A stretch of 64,000 nt of DNA from Brucella thiophenivorans. Its GTDB lineage: Bacteria > Pseudomonadota > Alphaproteobacteria > Rhizobiales > Rhizobiaceae. Made by a program: the position numbers and the translations under genes. Under the pieces are notes generated by a model, which worked only from the letters and a program-made list of their open reading frames with translations, searched no databases and was not told the DNA's origin. Shown one piece after another: positions 38,020 through 48,057 of this stretch. The DNA is taken from contig NZ_NNRJ01000014.1 in the NCBI RefSeq assembly GCF_002252445.1, positions 1-64,000 of the forward strand. Reading direction: 5' to 3'. The first letter of the stretch is position 1. Each line of letters begins with the position of its first letter.

Positions 38020-38399
38020 TGTTTCGTATCACCAAGGAATTCCATTTCTCCGCTTCGCATCAGTTGACAGATCTGCCCGCCGATCATCAATGCGCACGCC
38101 TGCATGGGCATAACTACATTGTCGAAGTCGAGCTTTCCGCATCCGATCTCGATGAAAACGGCTTTGTGCGGGATTATCACGAGCTAACACCCCTCAAGCG
38201 TTACATCGATGACGAGCTTGATCACCGGCATCTCAATGATGTGCTTGGCCATAATCGCGTGACCGCAGAATTTCTGGCGCGTCATCTTTATGACTGGTGC
38301 AAGGCGCGTTGGCAGGAAGTTTCGGCAATACGGGTCAGCGAAACGCCAAAGACATGGGCGGAATACAGACCTGGATATCAGGCCGGGTATCGGACATGA
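38019..38399 (+). CDS. queD: 6-carboxytetrahydropterin synthase QueD
   Basis: 126 residues. Converts dihydroneopterin triphosphate to 6-carboxytetrahydropterin. Zinc His residues are visible in FHFSASHQL and LHGHNY, with the catalytic Cys in HQCARLHGH and DHRHLND nearby. Overlaps queC (1 base) and queE (4 bases, ATGA), so the three genes are translated as a coupled unit. Confidence 0.96.
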   Translation: MFRITKEFHFSASHQLTDLPADHQCARLHGHNYIVEVELSASDLDENGFVRDYHELTPLKRYIDDELDHRHLNDVLGHNRVTAEFLARHLYDWCKARWQEVSAIRVSETPKTWAEYRPGYQAGYRT

Positions 38400-39127
38400 C
38401 AACCGACCCCGAAATCCGCATCAGCGAGATTTTCGGTCCAACCATTCAGGGCGAAGGCGTATTGAGCGGCGAGCCAACTGTTTTCGTGCGCACGGGCGGC
38501 TGCGACTACCGCTGCGCATGGTGTGACAGTCTGCACGCGGTTGAGAGCCGCTTTCGCCATGAATGGCAACCGATGAGCGTTGATGCAATTTGGCGCGAAG
38601 TGACGACACTTTCGGGTAAAAAGCCGATAACGGTGTCACTTTCTGGCGGCAACCCCGCCATACAGCCTTTGGCACCCCTTATCGATCATGGTCACGCACA
38701 AGGCTATCGCTTCGCGCTGGAAACGCAGGGCTCGGTGGCAAAGGACTGGTTTTCCAAACTCGATACGCTGGTTTTAAGCCCAAAGCCGCCTTCAAGCGGC
38801 ATGGAAACCGATTGGGCGGCACTCGCCGCCTCCATTAATGCGGCAGGCTCAAAGCCGAAAACAGTACTTAAATTTGTGGTCTTTGATGATGCCGATTATG
38901 CCTTTGCGAAGGGCGCATCAGCACGTCACCCGCATTTGCCCGTCTATCTTCAGCCGGGCAATCACACGCCGCCACCACCTGAGGATGACGATGCGCGGAT
39001 CGATATGGACGGCATCATGCATCGCATGGAGTGGCTGATCGACAAAGTCATGGCGGACCGCTGGTTTGAAGCCCATGTGCTGCCCCAGCTTCATGTGCTG
39101 ATCTGGGGTAACAAGCGCGGCGTCTAA
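38396..39127 (+). CDS. queE: 7-carboxy-7-deazaguanine synthase QueE (radical SAM)
   Basis: 243 residues. Radical-SAM ring contraction that makes 7-carboxy-7-deazaguanine. The cluster motif is CDYRCAWC, that is CX3CX2C, near residues 37-44, preceded by FGPTIQGEG typical of Que[12 protein letters not shown] binds SAM. The start at 38396 overlaps the queD stop and gives the family N-terminus; an in-frame start at 38297 lies inside queD. QueF is not in the window. Confidence 0.96.
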   Translation: MTTDPEIRISEIFGPTIQGEGVLSGEPTVFVRTGGCDYRCAWCDSLHAVESRFRHEWQPMSVDAIWREVTTLSGKKPITVSLSGGNPAIQPLAPLIDHGHAQGYRFALETQGSVAKDWFSKLDTLVLSPKPPSSGMETDWAALAASINAAGSKPKTVLKFVVFDDADYAFAKGASARHPHLPVYLQPGNHTPPPPEDDDARIDMDGIMHRMEWLIDKVMADRWFEAHVLPQLHVLIWGNKRGV

Positions 39128-39149
39128 ATCCAGCCGCAACGCACATTGT

Positions 39150-39259
39150 CGTCAGGCCGCGGCGAAAATGGTGGTCTGTCGAGCATCGGAGCGGAGCTTA
39201 CTTAAAGTAAGTGAGCACCGAAGCGCAAGCAGAACGCCATTCGCAGACCGTCCTCACGG
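39150..39259. repeat. Dispersed palindromic repeat, family B copy 3
   Basis: Core CGAGCATCGGAGCGGAG and TGAGCACC match the copies at 21228 and 36053. The central stem is CTTAC / GTAAG. It lies between the convergent queE and adenosyltransferase genes. Confidence 0.78.
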
Positions 39260-39265
39260 CAATGC

Positions 39266-39850
39266 CTATCGATTTTGGCCCGGAACCCATAAGACATCGC
39301 TTGCGCCGTTTTCATTAACGGCGCGGGCTGCCACAAACAGGAAATCGGAAAGACGGTTGATATATTGCAACGCCTCTTCTGACACCACTTCGCCCTCAGT
39401 TTTTGCAAGGGCCACCATCAGACGCTCGGCACGGCGTGAAACGGTGCGCGCCAGATGCAGTGCGGCAGACGCCGACGAACCACCCGGCAAAATGAAAGAG
39501 CGCAGCGGCGGAATATCGGCATTCAACTCATCAATATCCGCTTCAAGCCGGCTGACCTGCTGAGCAACGATACGCAGCGGCTCATAGCTTAGCGGCTGTC
39601 CATCATCCGGCGTCGAGAGATCAGCTCCAAGGTCGAACAGATCATTCTGAATACGCGCAAGCATCGCATCAATTGGAGCATACTGCTCTATGCCGGTGTG
39701 AATGCGGACAAGGCCGATACAGGCATTGGTTTCATCGACCGTGCCATAGGATTCAACCCGCAAATCCGATTTCAACCGCCGTGGTCCGCTCGTCAAACCC
39801 GTTGTGCCGTCATCGCCGGTGCGGGTATAAATCTTGTTAAGCCTGACCAT
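39266..39850 (-). CDS. Cob(I)alamin adenosyltransferase, PduO type
   Basis: 194 residues. Transfers adenosyl from ATP to cobalamin, making coenzyme B12. The PduO ATP-binding start MVRLNKIYTRTGDDGTTGL is followed by the later helix bundle with AALHLARTVSRRAERLMVAL, whose RRAER motif is diagnostic. I chose the ATG at 39850 because it matches this N-terminus. It follows one base after the stop of the twin-TM gene, so they are cotranscribed. Confidence 0.95.
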   Translation of the reverse strand: MVRLNKIYTRTGDDGTTGLTSGPRRLKSDLRVESYGTVDETNACIGLVRIHTGIEQYAPIDAMLARIQNDLFDLGADLSTPDDGQPLSYEPLRIVAQQVSRLEADIDELNADIPPLRSFILPGGSSASAALHLARTVSRRAERLMVALAKTEGEVVSEEALQYINRLSDFLFVAARAVNENGASDVLWVPGQNR

Positions 39851-39851
39851 A

Positions 39852-40055
39852 TTACTGCCCGCTCGTTTGGCGTGCGAAATAGATGGCTGCAACGATCAGC
39901 ACAATCGCGATAAATTGCAACAGAACGCGGAGCTGCATCATCTTGTTTGAAAAATTGCCGTCGCCGCCGCGCATCATATTGCGCAGGCCGATAATGAGCA
40001 CAATCGCCACGGCAAACATCGCAACCAGTGCCGCGCCCTTGAACAGAACGTCCAT
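39852..40055 (-). CDS. Twin transmembrane protein, HIG1-like
   Basis: 67 residues. Two membrane helices, at about 7-25 (GAALVAMFAVAIVLIIGL) and 44-62 (VLLQFIAIVLIVAAIYFA), joined by a polar loop rich in Gly/Met/Asn (MMRGGDGNFSNKMMQLR). This is the HIG1_N-type twin-TM family found in alphaproteobacteria and mitochondria, where it relates to respiratory complexes. Its stop is one base before the adenosyltransferase start. Confidence 0.85.
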   Translation of the reverse strand: MDVLFKGAALVAMFAVAIVLIIGLRNMMRGGDGNFSNKMMQLRVLLQFIAIVLIVAAIYFARQTSGQ

Positions 40056-40143
40056 TTCATTTTCCTCCCATTATCCGCCGTCTTTTTGCATCTTTACGCA
40101 TTTTCCTCACGCAAAACCGCTACACACTTTTGCTGGAAATGCT

Positions 40144-40986
40144 CTAAGACTGGTCGGACAGCATTTTGTAGAGCCAGCGTGACGGCAGCAGGCGTCGTGC
40201 CAGAATACCCAGTTTCGCGGGACGCGTAACTGCGTAATGCGGACACGGCTTTGGCGCTTCCAGTGCATGAATAAGTACCGCGTAAACCGCTTCCGGGCCA
40301 AGCTTGTTTTTGGATTTGGTGCCGCCACCTTCAAGCTTTGCCATTTGGCGTTGGTATAATTCGCGATGCACGGAATGCTCGAGATCGATATTGGCGCGCG
40401 CATGCATGGCTGCATTATAGGTGAACTGCGAGGCAATTGGCCCCGGTTCGATCATCGATACTTCAATGCCCGAACCTTCCAGTTCCATGCGTTGCGCCAT
40501 CATCAGCCCTTCAAGCGCGAATTTCGAAGCAACATAAGCTCCCCTCCATTTCATCGGCACAAGGCCCAAAATAGAGGAGCAATGCACGATACGGCCATGG
40601 CCCTGCGCACGCATTACGGGAACGATCCGGCGCGTCAGATCATGCCAGCCAAAGAAATTGGCCTCAAACTGAGCACGTAACGCTTCGACCGGTAAATCTT
40701 CAATGGCTCCCGGCTGCGCATAGGCACCATTGTTGAAAAGAGCATCAAGCTTTCCATCATTTGCACGCAACACCGCATCGACAAGCGCTTCGATTGAATG
40801 CGGCTCGGTATAATCGAGATAGAAGGCCTCAATTCCCTTTGCCTCAAGTGCTGCAATATCCTCATCCTTGCGCGCTGTTGCAAACACCCGCCAACCGGCC
40901 TGATGCAAAGCCTCCGCGCAAAAAGCACCGATACCCGAAGAGCAGCCGGTAATGAGGATGCTACGCTTTGCATTTTCCACGACCAT
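40144..40986 (-). CDS. Short-chain dehydrogenase/reductase (SDR)
   Basis: 280 residues. Classical SDR: cofactor motif TGCSSGIGAFCAEAL near residue 14, NNGA in LFNNGAYAQPG (in place of NNAG), catalytic Ser in VHCSSILG, and YVASK holding the active Tyr and Lys. Longer than the 250-residue minimum because of a C-terminal extension with a proline/cationic end. Substrate unknown. Its gene lies 88 bases upstream of the twin-TM gene. Confidence 0.9.
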   Translation of the reverse strand: MVVENAKRSILITGCSSGIGAFCAEALHQAGWRVFATARKDEDIAALEAKGIEAFYLDYTEPHSIEALVDAVLRANDGKLDALFNNGAYAQPGAIEDLPVEALRAQFEANFFGWHDLTRRIVPVMRAQGHGRIVHCSSILGLVPMKWRGAYVASKFALEGLMMAQRMELEGSGIEVSMIEPGPIASQFTYNAAMHARANIDLEHSVHRELYQRQMAKLEGGGTKSKNKLGPEAVYAVLIHALEAPKPCPHYAVTRPAKLGILARRLLPSRWLYKMLSDQS

Positions 40987-41029
40987 ATACGGATTCCGCT
41001 CCTATTTTAGTCAGAATGCTTGATTCGTC

Positions 41030-41105
41030 CTAGTATGGCGAACCCGAAATTCGTATCACTTTGAAGCAGCTTCAGGAGCGAATTTCGGGTTCAAAGCCAT
41101 ACTAG
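41030..41105. repeat. Long bulged hairpin repeat, family C copy 1
   Basis: Outer arms CTAGTATGGC (41030-41039) and GCCATACTAG (41096-41105); inner 13-bp arms AACCCGAAATTCG (41041-41053) and CGAATTTCGGGTT (41079-41091). A four-base bulge on the right and a one-base bulge on the left separate them. Loop of 25 bases. Confidence 0.75.
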
Positions 41106-41117
41106 TAAACTTTTGAA

Positions 41118-41197
41118 TTTAGTGTGGTTTACGGATTTGAAGTTCCTAAACGAGAATGCAACACAAATGATAGGAACTTCAAATCCACCACACTAAG
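41118..41197. repeat. Long bulged hairpin repeat, family C copy 2
   Basis: Outer arms TTAGTGTGGT (41119-41128) and ACCACACTAA (41087+100-41196); inner perfect 16-bp arms GGATTTGAAGTTCCTA (41133-41148) and its complement (41171-41186). A four-base bulge lies on the left. Same architecture as copy 1 but inverted. Confidence 0.75.
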
Positions 41198-41289
41198 TTT
41201 AAAACCGCTATCCCCTTGCAATATTGAATCTAATACTAGATTTAAACGCTTGGAATGAATGTCGGTCGACCGAAGGAAAAAATCTACGG

Positions 41290-42156
41290 ATGCGAAAAGT
41301 TAAACGTTTTCTCCGTCAGGTCACTTACGACGTTTACTGGCATTTCAGCAGTGACGACGGTTGGGCTTTTGCTTCGCATATCGCGCTTTCGGGGCTTATG
41401 GCGCTGTTTCCCTTCCTGATTTTCGCAACAACACTCGCTGGTTTTCTTGGCACCAAGGAGTTTGCCAACACGGCAGTCCATGTCATTTTCGACATGTGGC
41501 CGTCTAACATTGCTGGCCCCATCGCCAATGAAGTGATGAATGTTCTAACCGTTCAGCGCAGCGGACTTCTGACATTGAGTGTGATCGCAGCCGCTTATTT
41601 TGCCTCCAATGGGGTAGAAGCGCTGCGTATGTCGCTCAACCGCGCCTACCGCGTGAGCGATCAGCGTTCGATCATTTTCTGCCGCCTGCAAAGCTTAGGC
41701 TTTGTGCTTATCGGTACGATCAGCCTGATGGCGATCAGCTTTCTACTGGTTCTGGCACCACTTGCCGTGCGCCTCGCCGAGCAATGGTTCCCAGACATCG
41801 CGCCTTTCACCGGAACAATCGCCATCTGGCGCTATACGATCGCAGTCAGCGTATTGGTGCTTGCCCTGTTCATCGTGCATATCTGGCTGCCCGCCGGAAA
41901 ACGCCGCATGAGTGACATTCTGCCGGGCATTGGCATCACGCTCGTTGCATGGCTTGCGGCCGCAACTGCCTTTGCGAAATATCTTGAAACATTTGCCAAT
42001 TACGTCACCACCTATGCAGGCCTTGCATCAATCATGGTGGCAATCGTGTTTCTCTATATGCTTTCGGCAATTTTCATCATCGGCGCCGAAATCAATGCCG
42101 CGATCATGATCTTCCGCAAACGCGAACAGCAACCCGAACTTATCGACGCAAAGTAG
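41290..42156 (+). CDS. YihY/BrkB family inner-membrane protein
   Basis: 288 residues with about six membrane helices. The family region starts with DGWAFASHIALSGLMALFPFLIF and continues with SVIAAAYFASNGVEALRMSLNRAY, a highly typical YihY segment. The end has SIMVAIVFLYMLSAIFIIGAEINA. BrkB was first linked to serum resistance in Bordetella; the general role (transporter or envelope) is unsettled. Start at 41290 (MRKVKRFLRQVTYDVYW) with AAGGA upstream, since the 22 codons before have no family character. Its last 17 bases overlap the convergent EamA gene. Confidence 0.9.
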   Translation: MRKVKRFLRQVTYDVYWHFSSDDGWAFASHIALSGLMALFPFLIFATTLAGFLGTKEFANTAVHVIFDMWPSNIAGPIANEVMNVLTVQRSGLLTLSVIAAAYFASNGVEALRMSLNRAYRVSDQRSIIFCRLQSLGFVLIGTISLMAISFLLVLAPLAVRLAEQWFPDIAPFTGTIAIWRYTIAVSVLVLALFIVHIWLPAGKRRMSDILPGIGITLVAWLAAATAFAKYLETFANYVTTYAGLASIMVAIVFLYMLSAIFIIGAEINAAIMIFRKREQQPELIDAK

Positions 42157-42997
42157 TGAGTGCAACGCCGAGCGTCGTCACAACCATGCCTGCAATCTGA
42201 ATGGGTCCGAGTGTTTCGCCAAAAATCAGATAGGCCATGATCGCAGCCGTTCCCGGGACCAGATAAAACAGCGATGCCACTTTGGACATTGCGCCTTCGC
42301 GGATCATAACCAGAAACGCCAGAATAGCGCCGATGGAAATGGCAAGCGTCAGCCAAACCAGCGCGAAGATAAGTTGTGGCGACCAGATGATAACGCGGGT
42401 TTCAAAGGCAAAAGCGCAGATCGCGGTCAATGTAGCGGCAGCGATATATTGAACGGCAGTTCCTGACTTCAAATCGCTTACCGTGCCAAAACGCTTTTGC
42501 CAGACCGTTCCCGTGCTGATAGCCAGCACTGCCACAAAGGCTGCAAACAGGCTTTTCGGATCAACACCGCTATGGCCCGAAAATTTCGGCCAAACCACCA
42601 TAGCCACGCCAAGAAAGCCAATCAGCAGTCCCAGCCATTGCCGCCCCGTTGCGCGTTCCCCCAAAAGAAGAGCCGCAATCAGCGTGGTGAGCATCGGTTG
42701 AAGACCCGCAACCAATCCCGACATGCCCGCAGGCAATCCGTGATGCACAGCCCAAAAAAGTGCTGAAAGATACCCCCCATGAATCAGACAGCCAACAATG
42801 GCTGCATGGAGCAGCGTTTTGCCTCTTGGCCACACACTATGACTTGCCAAAGCCCACAGGATCATGATGGCTGCTGCAATGGAGAACCGCACCGCCATAA
42901 AACTGAATGGTTCTGCATAGGGCATAGAAAGCCCAGCCCCGATGAAGCCGGTGGCCCAGAGCAGAACAAACATGAGGGGGAAAAAGCGGGTAGCCAT
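42140..42997 (-). CDS. EamA/DMT family transporter
   Basis: 285 residues, about ten membrane helices in two EamA repeats: PLMFVLLWATGFIGAGLSMPYAEPFSFMAVRFSIA at the N-terminus and YLVPGTAAIMAYLIFGETLGPIQIAGMVVTTLGVALT at the C-terminus. Likely exporter of a small metabolite; substrate unknown. It is not closely similar by eye to the transporter at 15210-16091. Tail-to-tail overlap of 17 bases with yihY. Confidence 0.9.
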   Translation of the reverse strand: MATRFFPLMFVLLWATGFIGAGLSMPYAEPFSFMAVRFSIAAAIMILWALASHSVWPRGKTLLHAAIVGCLIHGGYLSALFWAVHHGLPAGMSGLVAGLQPMLTTLIAALLLGERATGRQWLGLLIGFLGVAMVVWPKFSGHSGVDPKSLFAAFVAVLAISTGTVWQKRFGTVSDLKSGTAVQYIAAATLTAICAFAFETRVIIWSPQLIFALVWLTLAISIGAILAFLVMIREGAMSKVASLFYLVPGTAAIMAYLIFGETLGPIQIAGMVVTTLGVALTTLRR

Positions 42998-43115
42998 GAT
43001 CAGAAACTCTTTTCTTTGGCGCCTGCTCTAATCCGGTTCTGAGAATTGCGCTATCTCATAAATCTGATTGCTGCGATCAATTTGCCAAATGGCTCGCTTC
43101 TGCCTATGAAACGGC

Positions 43116-43601
43116 ATGGATATTGAGAACAATATAATCCGCATTTTTGTCGATGCCGACGCATGCCCGGTGAAGGCAGAAATCTATCGTGTCGCCGAAC
43201 GGCACAATTTATCCGTCGTGATTGTCGCAAACAGCTACATCGCCATCCCGCGCGATGCAGAGCGCGTGGAGCGCGTCATCGTTTCCGACAAGCTTGATGC
43301 AGCAGACGACTGGATTGCTGAAAACTCCCGCCCCGGTATCATTGTGATTACCGCGGATATTCCGCTAGTGAGCCGGTCGATTGAAATGGGTTCATCTGTT
43401 ATCGGCCCCAATGGCAAGGTGCATACGGCAAGCACCATTGGCAACACGCTTGCCACACGCAATCTGATGGATTCACTGCGTTCCGCCGGTGAAGTCACGC
43501 GCGGACCAGCGCCCTTTTCTGCAAAAGACCGCTCGGCATTCCTGTCAGCACTCGAACTCACAATCGTTCAGTTAAAGCGTGCCGGTTTCGTCTCAGCTTG
43601 A
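43116..43601 (+). CDS. YaiI/YqxD family (DUF188) protein
   Basis: 161 residues. The family signature [21 protein letters not shown] opens the protein, and [27 protein letters not shown] follows mid-way. This is the PIN-like DUF188 fold with acidic residues that could bind metal, so nuclease activity is suspected but not shown. Its 3' end overlaps the convergent LysE gene by nine bases. Confidence 0.92.
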   Translation: MDIENNIIRIFVDADACPVKAEIYRVAERHNLSVVIVANSYIAIPRDAERVERVIVSDKLDAADDWIAENSRPGIIVITADIPLVSRSIEMGSSVIGPNGKVHTASTIGNTLATRNLMDSLRSAGEVTRGPAPFSAKDRSAFLSALELTIVQLKRAGFVSA

Positions 43602-44213
43602 GCGCATTGATGCAGTCGCGACACCTGCACCTATGAGCATTGTTCCACCAGCGCGATTGAAGATGCGCAAGGCACGTTCATTGGCAAAGAAACGCCGCGC
43701 ACGCGTGGCAATCAGCGCATAAGCAAAGGCATTGAGAAATGCCAGCACAAGGAATGTGCTCTCGAATACCAGCATCTGTGTCGCGAAATCGGCATGCGGG
43801 CTTAAGAACTGCGGCAGAAACGCGACGAAAAACGTGATGCTTTTTGGGTTGAGTGCTGTCACCAGCCATGCATGAAGCAGCATTTTAACCGGCTTTACCT
43901 GATCATGCCGCGCCTTGGCATCCATTGTGCCACCAGCCCGAAACAGTTTTATGCCAAGCCAAATAAGATAGGCAGCACCAATCCATTTAACCGCAGTAAA
44001 AACCGTAGCCGATGCAGCGAGAAGCGCCCCAACGCCAAGCATCGAAAGCGTCATAGCGGTAAAGTCACCGAGCGCCACGCCAATTGCCATCGGGAGTGCA
44101 GCTCTCCATCCCTGCCCAAGCGCATAGGACACCACGAGCAAAACCGTTGGCCCCGGAATAATCAGAAGCACAATGGATGCGGCAGAAAATGCCAGCCAGA
44201 CTTCAATGCTCAT
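43593..44213 (-). CDS. LysE family amino-acid exporter
   Basis: 206 residues, about six membrane helices. The N-terminal [30 protein letters not shown] is the LysE/RhtB signature (PGP near residue 24). The loop with [34 protein letters not shown] is also typical. Likely exports an amino acid or homoserine lactone; the specific substrate is not readable. Start at 44213 (MSIEVWLAF) chosen over a frame reaching 44249. Confidence 0.93.
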   Translation of the reverse strand: MSIEVWLAFSAASIVLLIIPGPTVLLVVSYALGQGWRAALPMAIGVALGDFTAMTLSMLGVGALLAASATVFTAVKWIGAAYLIWLGIKLFRAGGTMDAKARHDQVKPVKMLLHAWLVTALNPKSITFFVAFLPQFLSPHADFATQMLVFESTFLVLAFLNAFAYALIATRARRFFANERALRIFNRAGGTMLIGAGVATASMRSS

Positions 44214-44269
44214 GGAAAACTTCCTCTCTCTTAAAGGAAAGGAAGCCACCGAATATAAAAATTGTCTAT

Positions 44270-46401
<2,132 letters not shown>

Positions 46402-46413
46402 GCTGGCCATCTT

Positions 46414-46445
46414 AGTGAAGTCACTCTTAAAGGAGTGATTTCACT
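46414..46445 (+). terminator. Weak hairpin between argH and lptM
   Basis: AGTGAA-G-TCACTC / GAGTGA-T-TTCACT pair as a 12-bp stem with one mismatch and a loop of TTAAAG. Followed by TTCTG only, so readthrough into lptM is likely. Confidence 0.4.
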
Positions 46446-46500
46446 TTCTGATATTTTGGGTTAGACCTGACCCATCGACAAATTCCGGGAACCAAAGCTG

Positions 46501-46683
46501 ATGACAGGCCGCTCCGCCATTTCTTCCATGCTGCTGATCGCAGCTCTTGCTGCTACTCTTGCCGCTTGCGGTCGTAAAGGTCCGCTTGAGCCACCGCCAG
46601 CACAGCTCATCACCAATGAACAGGGCCGCACCGTCGAAAAACCGAAGGAAGACAAGCCCTTCATCCTCGACAAAATCCTGTAA
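46501..46683 (+). CDS. lptM: Small lipoprotein LptM-like
   Basis: 60 residues. Signal peptide with lipobox LAAC (lipidated Cys at residue 23) followed by GRKGPLEPPP, the hallmark of LptM (formerly YifL). LptM assists LptD oxidative maturation in the outer membrane. It sits between argH and lysA as in many proteobacteria; the lysA start is 26 bases on. Confidence 0.9.
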   Translation: MTGRSAISSMLLIAALAATLAACGRKGPLEPPPAQLITNEQGRTVEKPKEDKPFILDKIL

Positions 46684-46709
46684 TTTCTCCCCCATTCGGA
46701 TTGTTTCCC

Positions 46710-47975
46710 GTGAATCATTTTGAATATCGCGACGGCGTTCTCCACGCCGAAAATGTGAGCCTGCCTGAGATCGCAAAGCAGGTCGGCACGCCATTTTATG
46801 TCTATTCCCGCGCAACGATTGAGCGCCATTTCCGCGTTTTCGGCGAAGCTTTCGCCGATATGGAAACACTGGTGACCTATGCGCTTAAAGCCAATTCCAA
46901 TCTGGCTGTGCTCAAGACACTCGCCAAGCTCGGTGCCGGTGCCGATACGGTTTCGGAAGGCGAAATCCGCCGTGCCTTAGCTGCCGGTATTCCGGCCAAC
47001 AAAATCGTGTTTTCCGGCGTTGGAAAAACCCCGCATGAAATGGATTTTGCACTCGAAGCAGGGATTTACTGCTTCAATGTCGAGTCTGAGCCTGAGCTTG
47101 AAATTCTGTCTGCCCGTGCGGTGAAGGCAGGCAAGGTTGCCTCGGTGTCCTTGCGCATCAATCCCGATGTCGATGCAAAGACCCATGCCAAAATCTCGAC
47201 TGGTAAGTCCGAAAACAAATTCGGCATTCCGCGCATAAAAGCCCGCCAAGCCTATGCACGCGCTGCAAGCCTGCCCGGTCTCGACGTTGTCGGCATCGAT
47301 ATGCATATCGGTAGCCAGATCATCGATCTTGAGCCTTTTGATCATGCCTTTGCGCTGATGGCAGAGCTGGTAAAAGAATTGCAGGCCGATGGCCACAATA
47401 TCCGTCACGTTGATGTCGGCGGCGGTTTGGGTATTCCTTATCGCACTGATAACAACCCGCCACCGCTGCCTGTTGCCTATGCCGAAATCGTTGCAAAGCA
47501 CATCAAGCCACTAGGACTCAAGACCGTCTTCGAGCCGGGGCGCCTGATCGTTGGTAATGCCGGATTGTTGCTAACGGAAGTGATTTTCGTCAAGGAAGGC
47601 GATGCGAAGAATTTTGTCATTGTCGATGCGGCGATGAACGATCTCATCCGTCCGACCCTTTACGAAGCTTTCCACGACATCAAGCCTGTTCTGGAAACCA
47701 AAGATAACGCCCCACGCATTCGTGCCGATTTTGTCGGCCCAGTTTGTGAAACAGGCGACTATCTCGGCGTCGACCGCGAAGTGGCAAAGCCTGCTCCCGG
47801 TGATCTGATTGCCGTGTGCACGACCGGCGCTTATGGTGCGGTTCTGTCGAGCACCTACAACAGCCGTCTCCTGATCCCCGAAGTGCTGGTGGATGGTGAT
47901 CGCTACCACGTCATTCGTCCGCGCCGGACCTATGAAGAGCTTTTGGCACTCGATTCTGTACCGGACTGGCTATAA
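46710..47975 (+). CDS. lysA: Diaminopimelate decarboxylase
   Basis: 421 residues. PLP-dependent last step to lysine. The cofactor Lys is in VTYALKANSNLAVLK near residue 56, HIGSQI near 200, and GPVCETGDYLG near 350 supplies the catalytic Cys. I chose the GTG at 46710 (MNHFEYRDGVLHAE after initiation); a TTG three codons earlier is in frame. The ribosome site is weak, so translation may rely on coupling to lptM. Preceded by argH and lptM on the same strand. Confidence 0.96.
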   Translation: MNHFEYRDGVLHAENVSLPEIAKQVGTPFYVYSRATIERHFRVFGEAFADMETLVTYALKANSNLAVLKTLAKLGAGADTVSEGEIRRALAAGIPANKIVFSGVGKTPHEMDFALEAGIYCFNVESEPELEILSARAVKAGKVASVSLRINPDVDAKTHAKISTGKSENKFGIPRIKARQAYARAASLPGLDVVGIDMHIGSQIIDLEPFDHAFALMAELVKELQADGHNIRHVDVGGGLGIPYRTDNNPPPLPVAYAEIVAKHIKPLGLKTVFEPGRLIVGNAGLLLTEVIFVKEGDAKNFVIVDAAMNDLIRPTLYEAFHDIKPVLETKDNAPRIRADFVGPVCETGDYLGVDREVAKPAPGDLIAVCTTGAYGAVLSSTYNSRLLIPEVLVDGDRYHVIRPRRTYEELLALDSVPDWL

Positions 47976-48001
47976 TTCTAGTCAAAGCCTCGCCTTTGCC
48001 A

Positions 48002-48047
48002 TGATGCGTGTTATTCTATGAAACAACCATAGGCGTTACACGCATCA
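48002..48047 (+). promoter_or_regulatory. Nested hairpin ahead of the TIGR02302 gene
   Basis: TGATGCGTGT (48002-48011) pairs with ACACGCATCA (48038-48047), and inside CTATG (48016-48020) pairs with CATAG (48028-48032). It ends ten bases before the next ATG. No T-tract follows, so it is not a normal lysA terminator. Confidence 0.5.
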
Positions 48048-48057
48048 GAAAGACCCG

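Larger units (their letters stand above)
40987..41289. other. Intergenic region with two long hairpins before yihY
   Basis: 303 bases without a gene. It holds the two large hairpins at 41030-41105 and 41118-41197; the remaining 90 bases before 41290 should contain the yihY promoter and a weak AAGGA ribosome site. Confidence 0.6.
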
